Shown piece after piece: positions 27,455 to 36,845 of a DNA stretch of 64,000 nt (position 1 is the first letter of the stretch; each line of letters opens with the position of its first letter). This stretch comes from Hyphomicrobiales bacterium (GTDB lineage Bacteria; Pseudomonadota; Alphaproteobacteria; Rhizobiales; OSC116), in NCBI GenBank assembly GCA_013214705.1, contig JABSRZ010000005.1:1-64000 (forward strand). The letters are read 5' to 3'. The notes beneath the pieces are model-generated. The model was not told the origin of the DNA. It ran no database searches and saw only the letters and a list, made by a program, of their open reading frames with translations. The translations under genes were made by a program, and so were the position numbers.

Positions 27455-28765
27455 CTAAACATCGTTAACATTGTCTTGATCGTTGAAATTGTCTTGATGG
27501 TTAAATTGACTAAGGCTGGTTTGCGCTGGCGGCGCATCGACATCATCTAGCTCAATCTGCTGGTCATCTGCCTCAGCGCTGATGGTTTCTCTTAGCTCCA
27601 AACTATCAATGCGTTGGCCTTTTTTGATGATTTTTGTGGTCGAAGTTTGAATGGCCATAACGTCTTTTTCGACCATGGCGAAATGTTTAGATAGGTTGGC
27701 CACTCTGGTGTCGAGCCGACGCACGTCATCCATCATCTTGCCAACTTCATTTTGAATTAAATGCGCTTGCTCGCGCATTTTGGCGTCTTTTAAAATCGAC
27801 TGAATGGTTTGAATGGCCAACATAAGCATGTTTGGCGAGGCAATAAACACCCGTTTGCGGTGGCTCTCTTGAATTAAATCATCGAAATTCTCGTGAATTT
27901 CGACAAATATATATTCACTCGGCACAAACATAATGGCGGTGTCTTGGGTTTCGCCGGTGATGAAATATTTCTCAGCTATGTCATTAATATGTTTTTTAAC
28001 GCTGGTGCGCACCTGGGCTTTGGCAATTTTGGCCTCTTGCTCATTACGCGCCTCTTGCCAAGCTCTAAAGCCTTCGAGTGGGAATTTGGCATCAATAACG
28101 ATTTTCGCCGCTTGGTTGGGTAGGATAATCAGGCAATCCGGACGCTTGCCATTGCTTAACGTGGCTTGAAATTCATAGGCGGTTCTGGGCAGGCCATCGG
28201 CTATAATTGCCTCCATTTGGCCTTGGCCAAAAGCCCCGCGCGCTTGTTTGTTGCGCAATATATTTTGCAAATCAACCACATGCGAAGACAAGTCGGTGAT
28301 GTTTTTTTGTGCATTGTCTATCAGCGACAGCCGTGAATTTATGTGGGTGAGGCTTTCGAAAGTGGTTTTTTGGTTTTGAGTCAGGCTTTGACCGACATTA
28401 TGCCCAAGCTTGTCGAGCCGCTCATTAAGTGTGCGGGCCAAGCCAGATTGTTGATGGGCTTGAATGTCGCCCAAATTCTTAATTTTGCCCGAAAGTTCAG
28501 CATTGGTTTTGATTAAATCCATCATTCGGTTTTCGAGTTGTAAATTTTTGTCTTTTTCGGCCTCAAACCTAGCGACGTCATGCTCAAACCGCACCCGCTC
28601 AAGCTCTATTTGTATTTTTTGATTATTTTTAGTGTGGCGGCCAGATAACCACATGGCCAGCAACATAAGCAAAACCAAAAACCCAAAGCCCAATAAGGCG
28701 AATAATTCGAAACTAGCGGTGATGGCTTTTTCCACTCTCGTTATGGCTTTTAAACGACTGGCCAT
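27455..28765 (-). CDS. rmuC: DNA recombination protein RmuC
   Basis: 436 residues. An N-terminal TM helix (about 20-42) is followed by a long coiled coil (about 50-170) and the RmuC nuclease-like domain: ARGAFGQGQMEAIIADGLPR, CLIILPNQAAKIVIDAKFPLE, and MFVPSEYIFVEIHE. The family is linked to limiting DNA rearrangements; its enzymatic role is not proven. Neighbouring divergent def-fmt is the usual rhizobial context. The C-terminal tail is Gln/Asp/Asn-rich. Confidence 0.95.
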   Translation of the reverse strand: MASRLKAITRVEKAITASFELFALLGFGFLVLLMLLAMWLSGRHTKNNQKIQIELERVRFEHDVARFEAEKDKNLQLENRMMDLIKTNAELSGKIKNLGDIQAHQQSGLARTLNERLDKLGHNVGQSLTQNQKTTFESLTHINSRLSLIDNAQKNITDLSSHVVDLQNILRNKQARGAFGQGQMEAIIADGLPRTAYEFQATLSNGKRPDCLIILPNQAAKIVIDAKFPLEGFRAWQEARNEQEAKIAKAQVRTSVKKHINDIAEKYFITGETQDTAIMFVPSEYIFVEIHENFDDLIQESHRKRVFIASPNMLMLAIQTIQSILKDAKMREQAHLIQNEVGKMMDDVRRLDTRVANLSKHFAMVEKDVMAIQTSTTKIIKKGQRIDSLELRETISAEADDQQIELDDVDAPPAQTSLSQFNHQDNFNDQDNVNDV

Positions 28766-28890
28766 TATTGATATTTGAGTTCATTGCTAGCACATATAAA
28801 AGAACAAAACTAGTACATAGTTAGTTAATTATTGACGACCCAAGCAGTTTTGACTATTGAGTGATAGCACAGATAAGAAAGAGCTATTGA

Positions 28891-29409
28891 ATGACAATTT
28901 TGCCCATTGTGAAACATATAAATGATGTTTTAAGAACCATTTGCGCGCCCGTTGCCACTGTCGATGATGCTGTGCGCAAGTTGATGGATGATATGTTAGA
29001 CACTATGTATGATGCCCCCGGCATCGGCCTAGCCGCCTGCCAAGTGGGCATTACCCAACGCATTGTGGTGCTAGATTGCATACGCGATGCCGAAGAAGAC
29101 GAAAAACAACCCATGTTTTTTATCAACCCAGAAATAACTTGGGTGAGCGAAGAACAAGCCGAATATGAAGAAGGTTGCCTATCCATACCCGGCATCTACG
29201 AAAATGTAACCCGCCCCGCCGAATGCAAAGTGACTTTTTTGGATTATAATGGCCAAGCCCAAGAAATGCACTGCACCGAACTCCTAGCAACCTGCATACA
29301 ACACGAGGTAGACCACCTAAACGGCGTATTATTCATCGACCACATTTCCCGCCTAAAACGCGGCATCGCCATGAAAAAATACAAAAAACTAAAATCCGAA
29401 ACCATGTGA
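28891..29409 (+). CDS. def: Peptide deformylase
   Basis: 172 residues. Metalloenzyme removing the formyl group from nascent proteins. All three motifs are present: GIGLAACQ (44-51), EGCLS with metal-ligand Cys96, and QHEVDH with metal ligands His138/His142 and catalytic Glu139. The last 30 residues are Lys-rich. fmt lies 149 nt downstream, with a module A repeat between them rather than a tight operon. Confidence 0.98.
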   Translation: MTILPIVKHINDVLRTICAPVATVDDAVRKLMDDMLDTMYDAPGIGLAACQVGITQRIVVLDCIRDAEEDEKQPMFFINPEITWVSEEQAEYEEGCLSIPGIYENVTRPAECKVTFLDYNGQAQEMHCTELLATCIQHEVDHLNGVLFIDHISRLKRGIAMKKYKKLKSETM

Positions 29410-29430
29410 TCAGACTTTAATAGGAAAAAA

Positions 29431-29522
29431 AGGCGAGCCAACCCGTTGGCGAACTTGGCCATTGAGGCCCGCCCGTTAGGGCGTAGCAAGCAAACGGAGT
29501 TTGCGCACGCAGTGTTAAGCAA
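29431..29522 (+). repeat. Module A repeat between def and fmt
   Basis: One module A copy with CCAAC-CC-GTTGG, CGCCC-GTTA-GGGCG and GCAAAC-GGA-GTTTGC (29490-29504), then GCGCACGCAGTG. It starts about 20 nt after def stops and ends about 35 nt before the fmt start codon, so it lies within the def-fmt message if the genes are co-transcribed. Confidence 0.85.
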
Positions 29523-29558
29523 AAAAAGCAAAACATTCGTAACGAAGTGGAGAAAGTT

Positions 29559-30485
29559 TTGAACATTATTTTTATGGGCACGCCCGACATTGCGGTTAAC
29601 ACTTTGGGCGAACTAATAGCCCAAGGCCATGATATTGTGGCGGTATATTGCCAACCACCTAGACCCGCTGGGCGCGGCAAAACGGTGCGCAAAACCGCAG
29701 TGCATGACTTTGCTGATGATATGGGGCTGAACGTATACACCCCGCTTAATTTTAAAAACCCCGCCGACATAGAGGTGTTTGCCAACCATAATGCCGATAT
29801 TGCAGTGGTGGTGGCCTATGGCCTGTTATTGCCCAAGCCGGTATTAGACGCTCCGAAACATGGTTGTTTAAATTTACACGCCTCTCTATTGCCACGGTGG
29901 CGCGGCGCGGCGCCGATTCAACGCGCTATAATGGCCGGCGATGCGCAAACCGGCGTGATGGTGATGCAGATGGATGAGGGCTTAGACACTGGCGACATTT
30001 GCCTGATCGAAACCATCCAGATACAGCCAAATATGACCGCCGGTGAACTGCATGACGAAATGGCTCCTATTGGTGCCAACTTAATGGCGCGGGCCATTTC
30101 GGCCATCGAATGGGGCGGAAATACTGCAACCCCACAAGCCCAAGATGGCGCGTGCTATGCCAAAAAAATCGACAAAGCCGAAGCCAAAATTAATTGGCAA
30201 TTGCCAGCCGCAAAGCTGCATGACCATATACGTGGCCTGTCGCCTTTTCCGGGGGCATGGTGCGAATTTGTTAAGGATGGCAAACCAGTACGCATCAAAA
30301 TATTGCAAACCCAATTGCTTGACGCAAATGGCAATGCTGGCGAAGTTTTAGATGATGAACTTAGCGTAGCATGTGGCATCGGCGGGCTAAAAATCACCCG
30401 CTTGCAACGCGCTGGCAAAGGCGTTAGTGGCATGGCCGATTTTCAACGCGGGTTTTTTATCGGCAAAGGCCAAACATTTAGCTAA
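29559..30485 (+). CDS. fmt: Methionyl-tRNA formyltransferase
   Basis: 308 residues from a TTG at 29559; GGAG (29549-29552) is 6 nt upstream, and the resulting MNIIFMGTPDIAV matches the family N-terminus. A GTG at 29547 in frame overlaps the ribosome site and is less likely. The enzyme formylates initiator Met-tRNA with 10-formyl-THF. Motifs: GLLLPKPVL, HGCLNLHASLLPRWRGAAPI with the catalytic Asn/His, and MDEGLDTGDI. It lacks nothing of the usual length. Coupled in function to def upstream. Confidence 0.97.
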   Translation: MNIIFMGTPDIAVNTLGELIAQGHDIVAVYCQPPRPAGRGKTVRKTAVHDFADDMGLNVYTPLNFKNPADIEVFANHNADIAVVVAYGLLLPKPVLDAPKHGCLNLHASLLPRWRGAAPIQRAIMAGDAQTGVMVMQMDEGLDTGDICLIETIQIQPNMTAGELHDEMAPIGANLMARAISAIEWGGNTATPQAQDGACYAKKIDKAEAKINWQLPAAKLHDHIRGLSPFPGAWCEFVKDGKPVRIKILQTQLLDANGNAGEVLDDELSVACGIGGLKITRLQRAGKGVSGMADFQRGFFIGKGQTFS

Positions 30486-30613
30486 TTCAATCTATGCCAA
30501 CCATAGTTAGTTAAAGCCTTTAGTGAACGTTTAATCGGCCAGAGAATAAGCCTTTATTTGGCCATAGAAGTCCGTTAGTTTCTAACCATCGAATCAGCAA
30601 TTAGGGTTATTGA

Positions 30614-31219
30614 ATGGGTATTAGATTTTTAGTGGCAGTTATTTTAATTTTGGTTAGTTTTAGCTCCGCTTTTGCCAACAGCATGCAATTGCGCGATGAC
30701 CAAATTGCCACCATAAATAGCGTCAGCGCTTATTTAAAAAGCTTTGGCACCATGCAAGGGCATTTTGTGCAAGTGGCGCCAAATGGTGGCCAGTCCGAAG
30801 GTGAATTTTGGATAAGACGTCCCGGGTTTATGCGCTTTGAATATGCGGCGCCGGAAAAATTACTAATCATTGCCGATGGCCTCTGGGTTGGAGTAATTGA
30901 CCAAAAAATTAAACAAACGGCCGATCGATACCCGCTATCTGAAACGCCATTAAGCTTTATATTATCTGACGACCCAGACATTATGAAAAAAACCGATGTG
31001 GTTGACTTTTTTTATGAACCCGGCAATTTGATGATTTCGATGGCCGACAAAACCAGCGAAGCCAAAGGCGTGTTGACCATGGTTTTTGGCGGTGATGATT
31101 TGCAGCTTAAAAGCTGGACCATAACCGACCCACAAGGCCGCCAAACCACCATACATATAACCAATTTAGAGGTGAATAAGCATGTGCCAGGCGATAAATT
31201 CGCCCTCCATAGATATTGA
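30614..31219 (+). CDS. lolA: Outer-membrane lipoprotein carrier protein LolA
   Basis: 201 residues. Periplasmic chaperone that carries lipoproteins from LolCDE to the outer membrane. A signal peptide (about 1-21, ending AFA) precedes the LolA fold: YLKSFGTMQGHFVQV, GEFWIRRPGFMRFEYAAPEK and DPQGRQTTIHITNLE. In relatives it sits between ftsK and xthA; here ftsK is 10 kb away on the other strand and the polyamine transporter lies between lolA and xthA. Confidence 0.92.
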   Translation: MGIRFLVAVILILVSFSSAFANSMQLRDDQIATINSVSAYLKSFGTMQGHFVQVAPNGGQSEGEFWIRRPGFMRFEYAAPEKLLIIADGLWVGVIDQKIKQTADRYPLSETPLSFILSDDPDIMKKTDVVDFFYEPGNLMISMADKTSEAKGVLTMVFGGDDLQLKSWTITDPQGRQTTIHITNLEVNKHVPGDKFALHRY

Positions 31220-31316
31220 CTTGCGCTGGGTTATTGAAAAGCGCTAGATAAATATTGATGTCATGCGGCATTTCTTATATAGGTCACTTGTCAACCTATA
31301 GAAGAAAGATGACCAA

Positions 31317-32417
31317 ATGAAAACTTATTCAGCTATAAAAACCACTTTGATTTGCCTTGCCATTAGCGTATCTGCCAATGGGGCGATGGCCAGTGAAAAT
31401 AAGCTGAATATATACAATTGGTCAGATTATATCGCACCCGATACGATAGCCAATTTTGATGCCTTAACCGGCATTGAGACCACCTATGATGTGTTTGATA
31501 GCAATGAAGTGCTAGAAGGCAAATTATTGGGCGGCCAAACTGGTTATGACCTCGTTGTGCCGACCGCAAGTTTTATGGAAATGCAAATTCAAGCCGGGGT
31601 TTTTATGCCCTTGGACAAAAGCAAACTTAAAAACTATGCCAATTTAGACCCCGAAATTATGCAACTATTGGCCAAACATGACCCGGGTAATAAATATGCC
31701 ATTCCGTATTTATGGGGCACAACAGGCATCGCTTATAATATTGACAAGATTAAACAACGCATGCCCGACGCGCCGTTAGACAGTTGGGACATGATATTCA
31801 AGCCCGAAGTGATCGCCAAATTTGCCGATTGCGGCGTGGCCATAATTGATGCGCCGAGCGAAAACTTTGAGATTGCGCAAAATTATTTAGGCTTAGACCC
31901 ACATAGTGGCGCCGAGGCCGATATGGATGCGGCGATAGACTTGTGGAAAAGCATCCGGCCATATGTGCGTTATTTCCATTCCTCGCAACAAGTTGACGAT
32001 TTGGCAACCGGCGAAATTTGTTTGGCCATTGGCTGGTCTGGCGATATGTTCCAAGCGTTAAATGACGCTGCCGATGCTGGCAATGGGGTGAAAATAGATT
32101 ATTACATTCCCAAAGAAGGCTCGACCATTTGGTTTGACGTTTTTGGCATACCCAATGATGCAAAAAATATAGACGCGGCTCACAAGTTTTTGGACTATAC
32201 AATGGATGCCAAAATTGCCGCCGCCAACAGCAATGAAATTTGGTATGCCAATGCGATACCAAGCTCAATGCCGATGATTTTAGACGAGATTAAAAACAAT
32301 GTTTCGGTATATCCGACGGAAAAAATCAAAGCCAACTTGTTTATTGACAAGCCGGGTGATGCCGCAACCGCACGCGCCAGAAACAAAGCGTGGGCAAGGC
32401 TTAAAGCTGGAAGTTAA
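31317..32417 (+). CDS. potF: Polyamine ABC transporter substrate-binding protein (PotF/PotD)
   Basis: 366 residues. Periplasmic binding protein with signal peptide (1-25, cleaved after AMA). Mature start ENKLNIYNWSDYIAPDTIA and SFMEMQIQAGVFMPLDKSKL are typical of putrescine/spermidine binders; YAIPYLWGTTGIAYN and LAIGWSGDMFQAL line the ligand cleft in relatives. PotF (putrescine) is somewhat more likely than PotD, but specificity is not settled by eye. First of potF-potG-potH-potI; a strong hairpin separates it from potG, consistent with extra binding protein relative to the membrane parts. Confidence 0.92.
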   Translation: MKTYSAIKTTLICLAISVSANGAMASENKLNIYNWSDYIAPDTIANFDALTGIETTYDVFDSNEVLEGKLLGGQTGYDLVVPTASFMEMQIQAGVFMPLDKSKLKNYANLDPEIMQLLAKHDPGNKYAIPYLWGTTGIAYNIDKIKQRMPDAPLDSWDMIFKPEVIAKFADCGVAIIDAPSENFEIAQNYLGLDPHSGAEADMDAAIDLWKSIRPYVRYFHSSQQVDDLATGEICLAIGWSGDMFQALNDAADAGNGVKIDYYIPKEGSTIWFDVFGIPNDAKNIDAAHKFLDYTMDAKIAAANSNEIWYANAIPSSMPMILDEIKNNVSVYPTEKIKANLFIDKPGDAATARARNKAWARLKAGS

Positions 32418-32437
32418 CCCCCCATCCGATAACCATA

Positions 32438-32479
32438 ATCACAGGGCTAGGCAATCGATTTTTTGCCTAACCCTATGAT
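32438..32479 (+). promoter_or_regulatory. Hairpin between potF and potG
   Basis: Arms 32438-32454 and 32463-32479 pair (ATCAcAGGGcTAGGCAA with TTGCCTAaCCCTaTGAT; two mismatches). There is no following U-run. Likely a 3' stabiliser of potF message or a partial terminator setting subunit ratios, as is common after binding-protein genes in ABC operons. Confidence 0.6.
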
Positions 32480-32510
32480 CTAAAAACGCTAAAACCTAAT
32501 GAAAGGCTAT

Positions 32511-33662
32511 ATGCGGATGAGCGAAGCGCAGGTAAACATAGCCGCCGACCGCAAACCATGGGCGCAAAAAACCGAAACACCTTTCATTCAAATTAAAAAT
32601 ATTAGCAAAAAATATGATGGCATAACGGTTTTGGATGATGTGTCTATCGACATATATAAAGGCGAGTTTTTTGGTCTTTTGGGCGGCAGTGGCAGCGGCA
32701 AAACCACTTTATTAAGGGTTTTAGCCGGGTTTGAACAGCCCGACCAAGGCGATATAATCATTAATGGCACCAGCATATTAAACTTAGCCGCCAACCGCCG
32801 GCCGATAAATATGATGTTTCAATCTTACGCTTTGTTTCCACATATGAATGTGCGCAAAAACATATCATTTGGGTTGGAGCAGGAAAAACTATCCAAGGCC
32901 GAAATAGCCGAACGGGTGGCGCATTACATCCATTTGGTGCAATTGGATGACTTTGCCAACCGCAAACCCCAGCAACTTTCGGGCGGGCAGCGCCAACGGG
33001 TGGCCTTGGCGCGCTGCCTGATAAAACAACCAGAATTTATCTTGTTAGATGAGCCGATGGCGGCATTGGACAATAAATTACGCGAGCAAACCCAATTTGA
33101 ATTGGTGGCATTGCAAGAACAATTGGGCCTAACCATGATGGTGGTGACCCATGACCAAAAAGAAGCCATGGCATTATCGACCCGCATTGGGGTGATGCAG
33201 GCCGGGAAGATTGAACAAATTGGCGAACCTCAGCAAATTTACAACCAACCCAAAAACCATTTTGTGGCTAATTTTATTGGCGCGGCCAATTTTTTTAGCG
33301 CCAGAATTAAAGCTATAAATGTCGAATCTCAACCGATCGCCATTGACACTGAATTTGGCACCGCTCATGCGATATTAAACCGCTTTAGCAATACCAAAAT
33401 TGGCCAAAAAATGGAATTTGCCATCCGGCCAGAATATATAAATATGCACCCTCGTGGTACAGAGGTTAAGCTTGCGGATGATATGTTGCAAGCCAAAGCC
33501 CGGGTTGAAGATGTGGCTTTTCGGGGCGAGAATTCAGTATACCGCCTAAAACTAAACAGCGGCCAAACCTGCATGGTCAGCAGCGCGCAGGCTGATATAA
33601 GTTGGGATCAAGAGATTAGCATTTCTTGGCAGGTGAAACATATGATGTTTTTAATGGATTAA
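32511..33662 (+). CDS. potG: Polyamine ABC transporter ATP-binding protein
   Basis: 383 residues from ATG 32511, which has AAAGG 5 nt upstream; ATG 32499 is in frame but poorly placed. It energises polyamine uptake. Walker A GGSGSGKT (about 58-65), signature LSGGQRQR (about 156-163), Walker B FILLDEPMAALD, and switch His in VVTHDQKEAM. The C-terminal TOBE-type domain (about 290-383) has IRPEYINMHPRG. potH follows after 3 nt. PotA and PotG are not separable by eye. Confidence 0.93.
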   Translation: MRMSEAQVNIAADRKPWAQKTETPFIQIKNISKKYDGITVLDDVSIDIYKGEFFGLLGGSGSGKTTLLRVLAGFEQPDQGDIIINGTSILNLAANRRPINMMFQSYALFPHMNVRKNISFGLEQEKLSKAEIAERVAHYIHLVQLDDFANRKPQQLSGGQRQRVALARCLIKQPEFILLDEPMAALDNKLREQTQFELVALQEQLGLTMMVVTHDQKEAMALSTRIGVMQAGKIEQIGEPQQIYNQPKNHFVANFIGAANFFSARIKAINVESQPIAIDTEFGTAHAILNRFSNTKIGQKMEFAIRPEYINMHPRGTEVKLADDMLQAKARVEDVAFRGENSVYRLKLNSGQTCMVSSAQADISWDQEISISWQVKHMMFLMD

Positions 33663-33665
33663 GCG

Positions 33666-34580
33666 ATGAAAAAACCATTATCTAACAAAATAAATTGGTT
33701 TAAAGGCGTGCTGTTGGGTGTGCCGAGCTTATGGCTGGCGGTGTTTTTATTTTTGCCATTGATGCTGATACTAAAAATGAGTTTTGCCGAGGCCATTTTG
33801 GCCCAGCCGCCATTTACCGCATTGTTAAACTGGGGGGAGGGGTTACTGCCAGAGCTGAATATAAGCTTTTTTTCCTATGCATTGTTAATCGAAGATAATT
33901 ATTATATTGGCGCATTGCTGCAATCGCTAACGCTGGCCACCATCGCCACCAGCTGCACTTTGTTGATTGCGCTGCCCATGGTGTTGGCCATGATAAAAAT
34001 GCCAAACAAATGGCAAAATATCTTTCTAATCTTGGTCATATTGCCATTTTGGACCAGTTTTTTAATTCGGGTTTATAGCTGGAAGATATTGTTGCGCAAC
34101 GACGGGTTTATCAACCAAATTTTACTATATTTTGGCCTGATAAATGATCCATTGCCGATGCTTTATAGCCAGTTTGCGGTGCTAATTGGCATTGTATATA
34201 GCTATTTGCCATTCATGATTTTGCCCTTATTCGCCGGGCTTAAAAAACTCGATTATGCCTTGGTCGAGGCGGCAGAAGATTTGGGAGCCAAACCGTTGAC
34301 TATATTTTTTAGAGTCATTTTGCCGCTTATCTACCCGTCAATCATTGCCGGAATAATTTTGGTATTCATTCCTGCCACCGGCGAATTTGTTATACCCGAC
34401 CTTTTGGGTGGTTCAGATAGCCTTTTAATTGGCAAATTAATCTGGATAGAGTTTTTTAACAATCGCGATTGGCCAACCGCATCCGCCATTGCCCTGATAT
34501 TGCTTATATTGTTTGCATTGCCGTTGCTGATCTTAAACAAATTCACCAGAAAATCACAAAAATGGCAGGATTTGGTATGA
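33666..34580 (+). CDS. potH: Polyamine ABC transporter permease PotH/PotB
   Basis: 304 residues with about six TM helices, starting with LLGVPSLWLAVFLFLPLMLI. The EAA loop that contacts the ATPase is EAAEDLGAKPLTIFFRVILP. IRVYSWKILLRNDGFIN and SYLPFMILPLFAGL are typical of PotB/PotH. The stop overlaps the potI start (ATGA), showing translational coupling. Confidence 0.94.
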   Translation: MKKPLSNKINWFKGVLLGVPSLWLAVFLFLPLMLILKMSFAEAILAQPPFTALLNWGEGLLPELNISFFSYALLIEDNYYIGALLQSLTLATIATSCTLLIALPMVLAMIKMPNKWQNIFLILVILPFWTSFLIRVYSWKILLRNDGFINQILLYFGLINDPLPMLYSQFAVLIGIVYSYLPFMILPLFAGLKKLDYALVEAAEDLGAKPLTIFFRVILPLIYPSIIAGIILVFIPATGEFVIPDLLGGSDSLLIGKLIWIEFFNNRDWPTASAIALILLILFALPLLILNKFTRKSQKWQDLV

Positions 34581-35362
34581 AAAAACTAAAATTCTCACTT
34601 ATATTTGGTTATGCATTTTTATATTTGCCCATATTGGTGCTAATTGCCTATAGCTTTAATGACAGCGACCGGGTGATGTTATTCACCCATTTCTCGACCC
34701 GCTGGTATGCGGCTTTGTGGCAAGATGCCGAGCTGATTGGCGCGGCTTTATTGAGTTTTAAAATTGCCGCCATCTCGGCTAGTTTCTCGGTGTTAATTGG
34801 CTTATGCGCTGGCATGGTGTTGCATCGCTATAGCCAATTTAGAGGCCGCACTTTATTTGTTGGCCTGTTGGCCGTGCCGATAATATTGCCCGAAATTATA
34901 CTCGGCCTGTGCCTGCTATTATTATTTATCGCCAGCCATGATTTGCTCGGCCTGCCCAGCATACGCGGCAGTTTGACCATATCAATTGCCCATATAACTT
35001 TGGCTCTAGGCTATGTGACCATTATAATTTTAGCCAGTTTAAACCGCAATTTACAAGAGTTAGATGAAGCCGCGGCCGACTTGGGCGCGAGCGCCTTCAC
35101 CATATTTTGGCGCATAACCTTGCCCCTATTGCGACCGGCATTGGCCAGCGGTTGGTTGCTAAGTTTTATGCTAAGTTTGGATGATTTAATTGTCGCCAGC
35201 TTTGTCTCCGGCCCGGGAGCAAAAACCTTGCCGATGTTGATATTTTCGAAAATTCGGTTTGGCGTGAACCCCGAAATTAACGCCGTGTCGAGCCTGTTAA
35301 TTTTGGTGACCATATTGATTTTGTCAATTTATTTGCTGTTTGTGCGTAAAAAAGCTAAATAG
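34577..35362 (+). CDS. potI: Polyamine ABC transporter permease PotI/PotC
   Basis: 261 residues from ATG 34577, which overlaps the potH stop by 4 nt; a start far upstream in frame lies inside potH and is not credible. About six TM helices; the N-terminus YLPILVLIAYSFNDSDRVML and the EAA loop DEAAADLGASAFTIFWRITL match PotC/PotI. SFMLSLDDLIVASFVSGPGA is also typical. With PotH it forms the membrane channel. Confidence 0.94.
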   Translation: MKKLKFSLIFGYAFLYLPILVLIAYSFNDSDRVMLFTHFSTRWYAALWQDAELIGAALLSFKIAAISASFSVLIGLCAGMVLHRYSQFRGRTLFVGLLAVPIILPEIILGLCLLLLFIASHDLLGLPSIRGSLTISIAHITLALGYVTIIILASLNRNLQELDEAAADLGASAFTIFWRITLPLLRPALASGWLLSFMLSLDDLIVASFVSGPGAKTLPMLIFSKIRFGVNPEINAVSSLLILVTILILSIYLLFVRKKAK

Positions 35363-35389
35363 AGGCAACATAAAAATTAGGTTTGAAGC

Positions 35390-36013
35390 ATGAAAGATTT
35401 TTCTGAATATACGTCTAACGAAGACGAGGCGGCACAGCAGGCAGAATATGCCGAAATGCTGAATGAATTGCCCATAATGAATGAGGTCAGCAAGGCCATT
35501 GCCACGCTGAAGCGGATCGATTGGTTTCACCATGTTGGTGATAAGCTTGATGCCGAAACCAAGCAAGTTGCTCAAGATTATATGGACTTTTTGGGTTTTA
35601 ATTATTCTGACTTACATATAGTGCAAGATTGGGATGAGGTGTTTCCGGTAATGGAGACCAATAATTACCAAACTGGCGCTTGGGAAGCCGAGGAAGCCAT
35701 GCGCGCCGGCCTCACATTTAGAGCCGCTGAACAATTGACCGAACCCGCGATGGAGTTTTTATTCCAATTTCTAGCGGCCGCATTAAACCAGCATATTGAT
35801 GACCATATCACCGAAATATTCGCCGTATGGGAGCTAGAAGATAGCCAGCTTAAAAACCTGATGATGGGCAGCGCCATGCAAGCTTGCCACACTTATATTT
35901 TGGCAAAAACCTTTGGCGATGACGAATATCACCCTTTTATTCTGCGCATAAAGCTATATGCTTCAGGCCATTGGCCGCTCGGTTTTTCGGGCGATAGTTT
36001 GGCTGTTTTTTAA
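35390..36013 (+). CDS. Unrecognised acidic protein between potI and xthA
   Basis: 207 residues, soluble, strongly acidic, probably mostly helical; I do not recognise the family. Notable features are an Asp/Glu/Ala-rich N-terminus (EYTSNEDEAAQQAEYAEML), Trp-containing segments (IDWFHHVGDKL, VQDWDEVFP), a central helical stretch (EFLFQFLAAALNQHIDDHIT) and GSAMQACHTYILAKTFGDDE. The His/Asp/Glu positions in HIDDHITE could bind metal, a guess only. It starts 27 nt after potI and ends 23 nt before xthA, so it probably shares a transcript with one of them. Start ATG 35390 is preceded by a weak G-rich site. Confidence 0.75.
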   Translation: MKDFSEYTSNEDEAAQQAEYAEMLNELPIMNEVSKAIATLKRIDWFHHVGDKLDAETKQVAQDYMDFLGFNYSDLHIVQDWDEVFPVMETNNYQTGAWEAEEAMRAGLTFRAAEQLTEPAMEFLFQFLAAALNQHIDDHITEIFAVWELEDSQLKNLMMGSAMQACHTYILAKTFGDDEYHPFILRIKLYASGHWPLGFSGDSLAVF

Positions 36014-36036
36014 GTAAGTTTAGGGATATTGTAAAT

Positions 36037-36843
36037 ATGAAAATTCGCATTGCCACTTGGAATATTAACTCTGTACGCCGCCGCATTGAGAGTGTCGAAA
36101 GATTTGTTAATGAATATAAGCCCGACATTTTATGCCTGCAAGAAACCAAAGTGCATGATGACGCGTTTCCATTTAAGGCCATTAAGGCCATGGGGTTTGA
36201 ACATGTCGAAATTAACGGCATGAAGGCCTATCATGGGGTGGCAACATTTTCAAAAATACCGTTGACCAAAGTTGAGAAAATAGAATTTTGCAACAAGGGC
36301 GATGCCCGGCATATTGCCATAAGTTTTGACACGCCGACATCTGGCGAAGTGACGGTGCACAATTTTTATGTGCCCGCAGGCGGCGATGTTGCCGATATAG
36401 ATACCAATGAAAAGTTTAAACATAAGGTAGATTTTTTGGGCGAGATGACCGAATTATTTACCAAAATAGACAATGATAGCAGCGCCATTATGGTCGGCGA
36501 TTTAAACATTGCACCGCATGAAAACGACGTTTGGTCGCACAAGCAATTGCTAAAAGTGGTCAGCCATACGCCCTATGAAGTTGAATTGCTTAAAAAGTTG
36601 CAAGACAGTTTAAACTGGCAAGACATGGTGCGCGAATATGTGCCCACTAGCGAAAAATTATATTCATGGTGGAGTTACCGCTCAAAAGACTGGACCCAAT
36701 CTAACAAGGGCCGACGTCTAGACCATATATGGGTGAGCCAACCTTTGGCAGACAAACATAAAGGCATGGAAATTGCGCTTGCACCCCGTAGCTGGGAAGC
36801 CCCGTCTGACCATGCACCAATATTAGCAGATTTTGTCTTTTAG
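36037..36843 (+). CDS. xthA: Exodeoxyribonuclease III
   Basis: 268 residues. Class II AP endonuclease and 3'-5' exonuclease. The EEP-fold motifs are present: IATWNINSVRRR, LCLQETKVHD (metal-ligand Glu), DARHIAISF, MVGDLNIAPHENDVW, and C-terminal GRRLDHIWVS and PSDHAPILADF with catalytic Asp/His. Normal length. In relatives it follows lolA; here potFGHI and an unknown gene intervene. A repeat cluster starts immediately after the stop. Confidence 0.97.
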   Translation: MKIRIATWNINSVRRRIESVERFVNEYKPDILCLQETKVHDDAFPFKAIKAMGFEHVEINGMKAYHGVATFSKIPLTKVEKIEFCNKGDARHIAISFDTPTSGEVTVHNFYVPAGGDVADIDTNEKFKHKVDFLGEMTELFTKIDNDSSAIMVGDLNIAPHENDVWSHKQLLKVVSHTPYEVELLKKLQDSLNWQDMVREYVPTSEKLYSWWSYRSKDWTQSNKGRRLDHIWVSQPLADKHKGMEIALAPRSWEAPSDHAPILADFVF

Positions 36844-36845
36844 GC

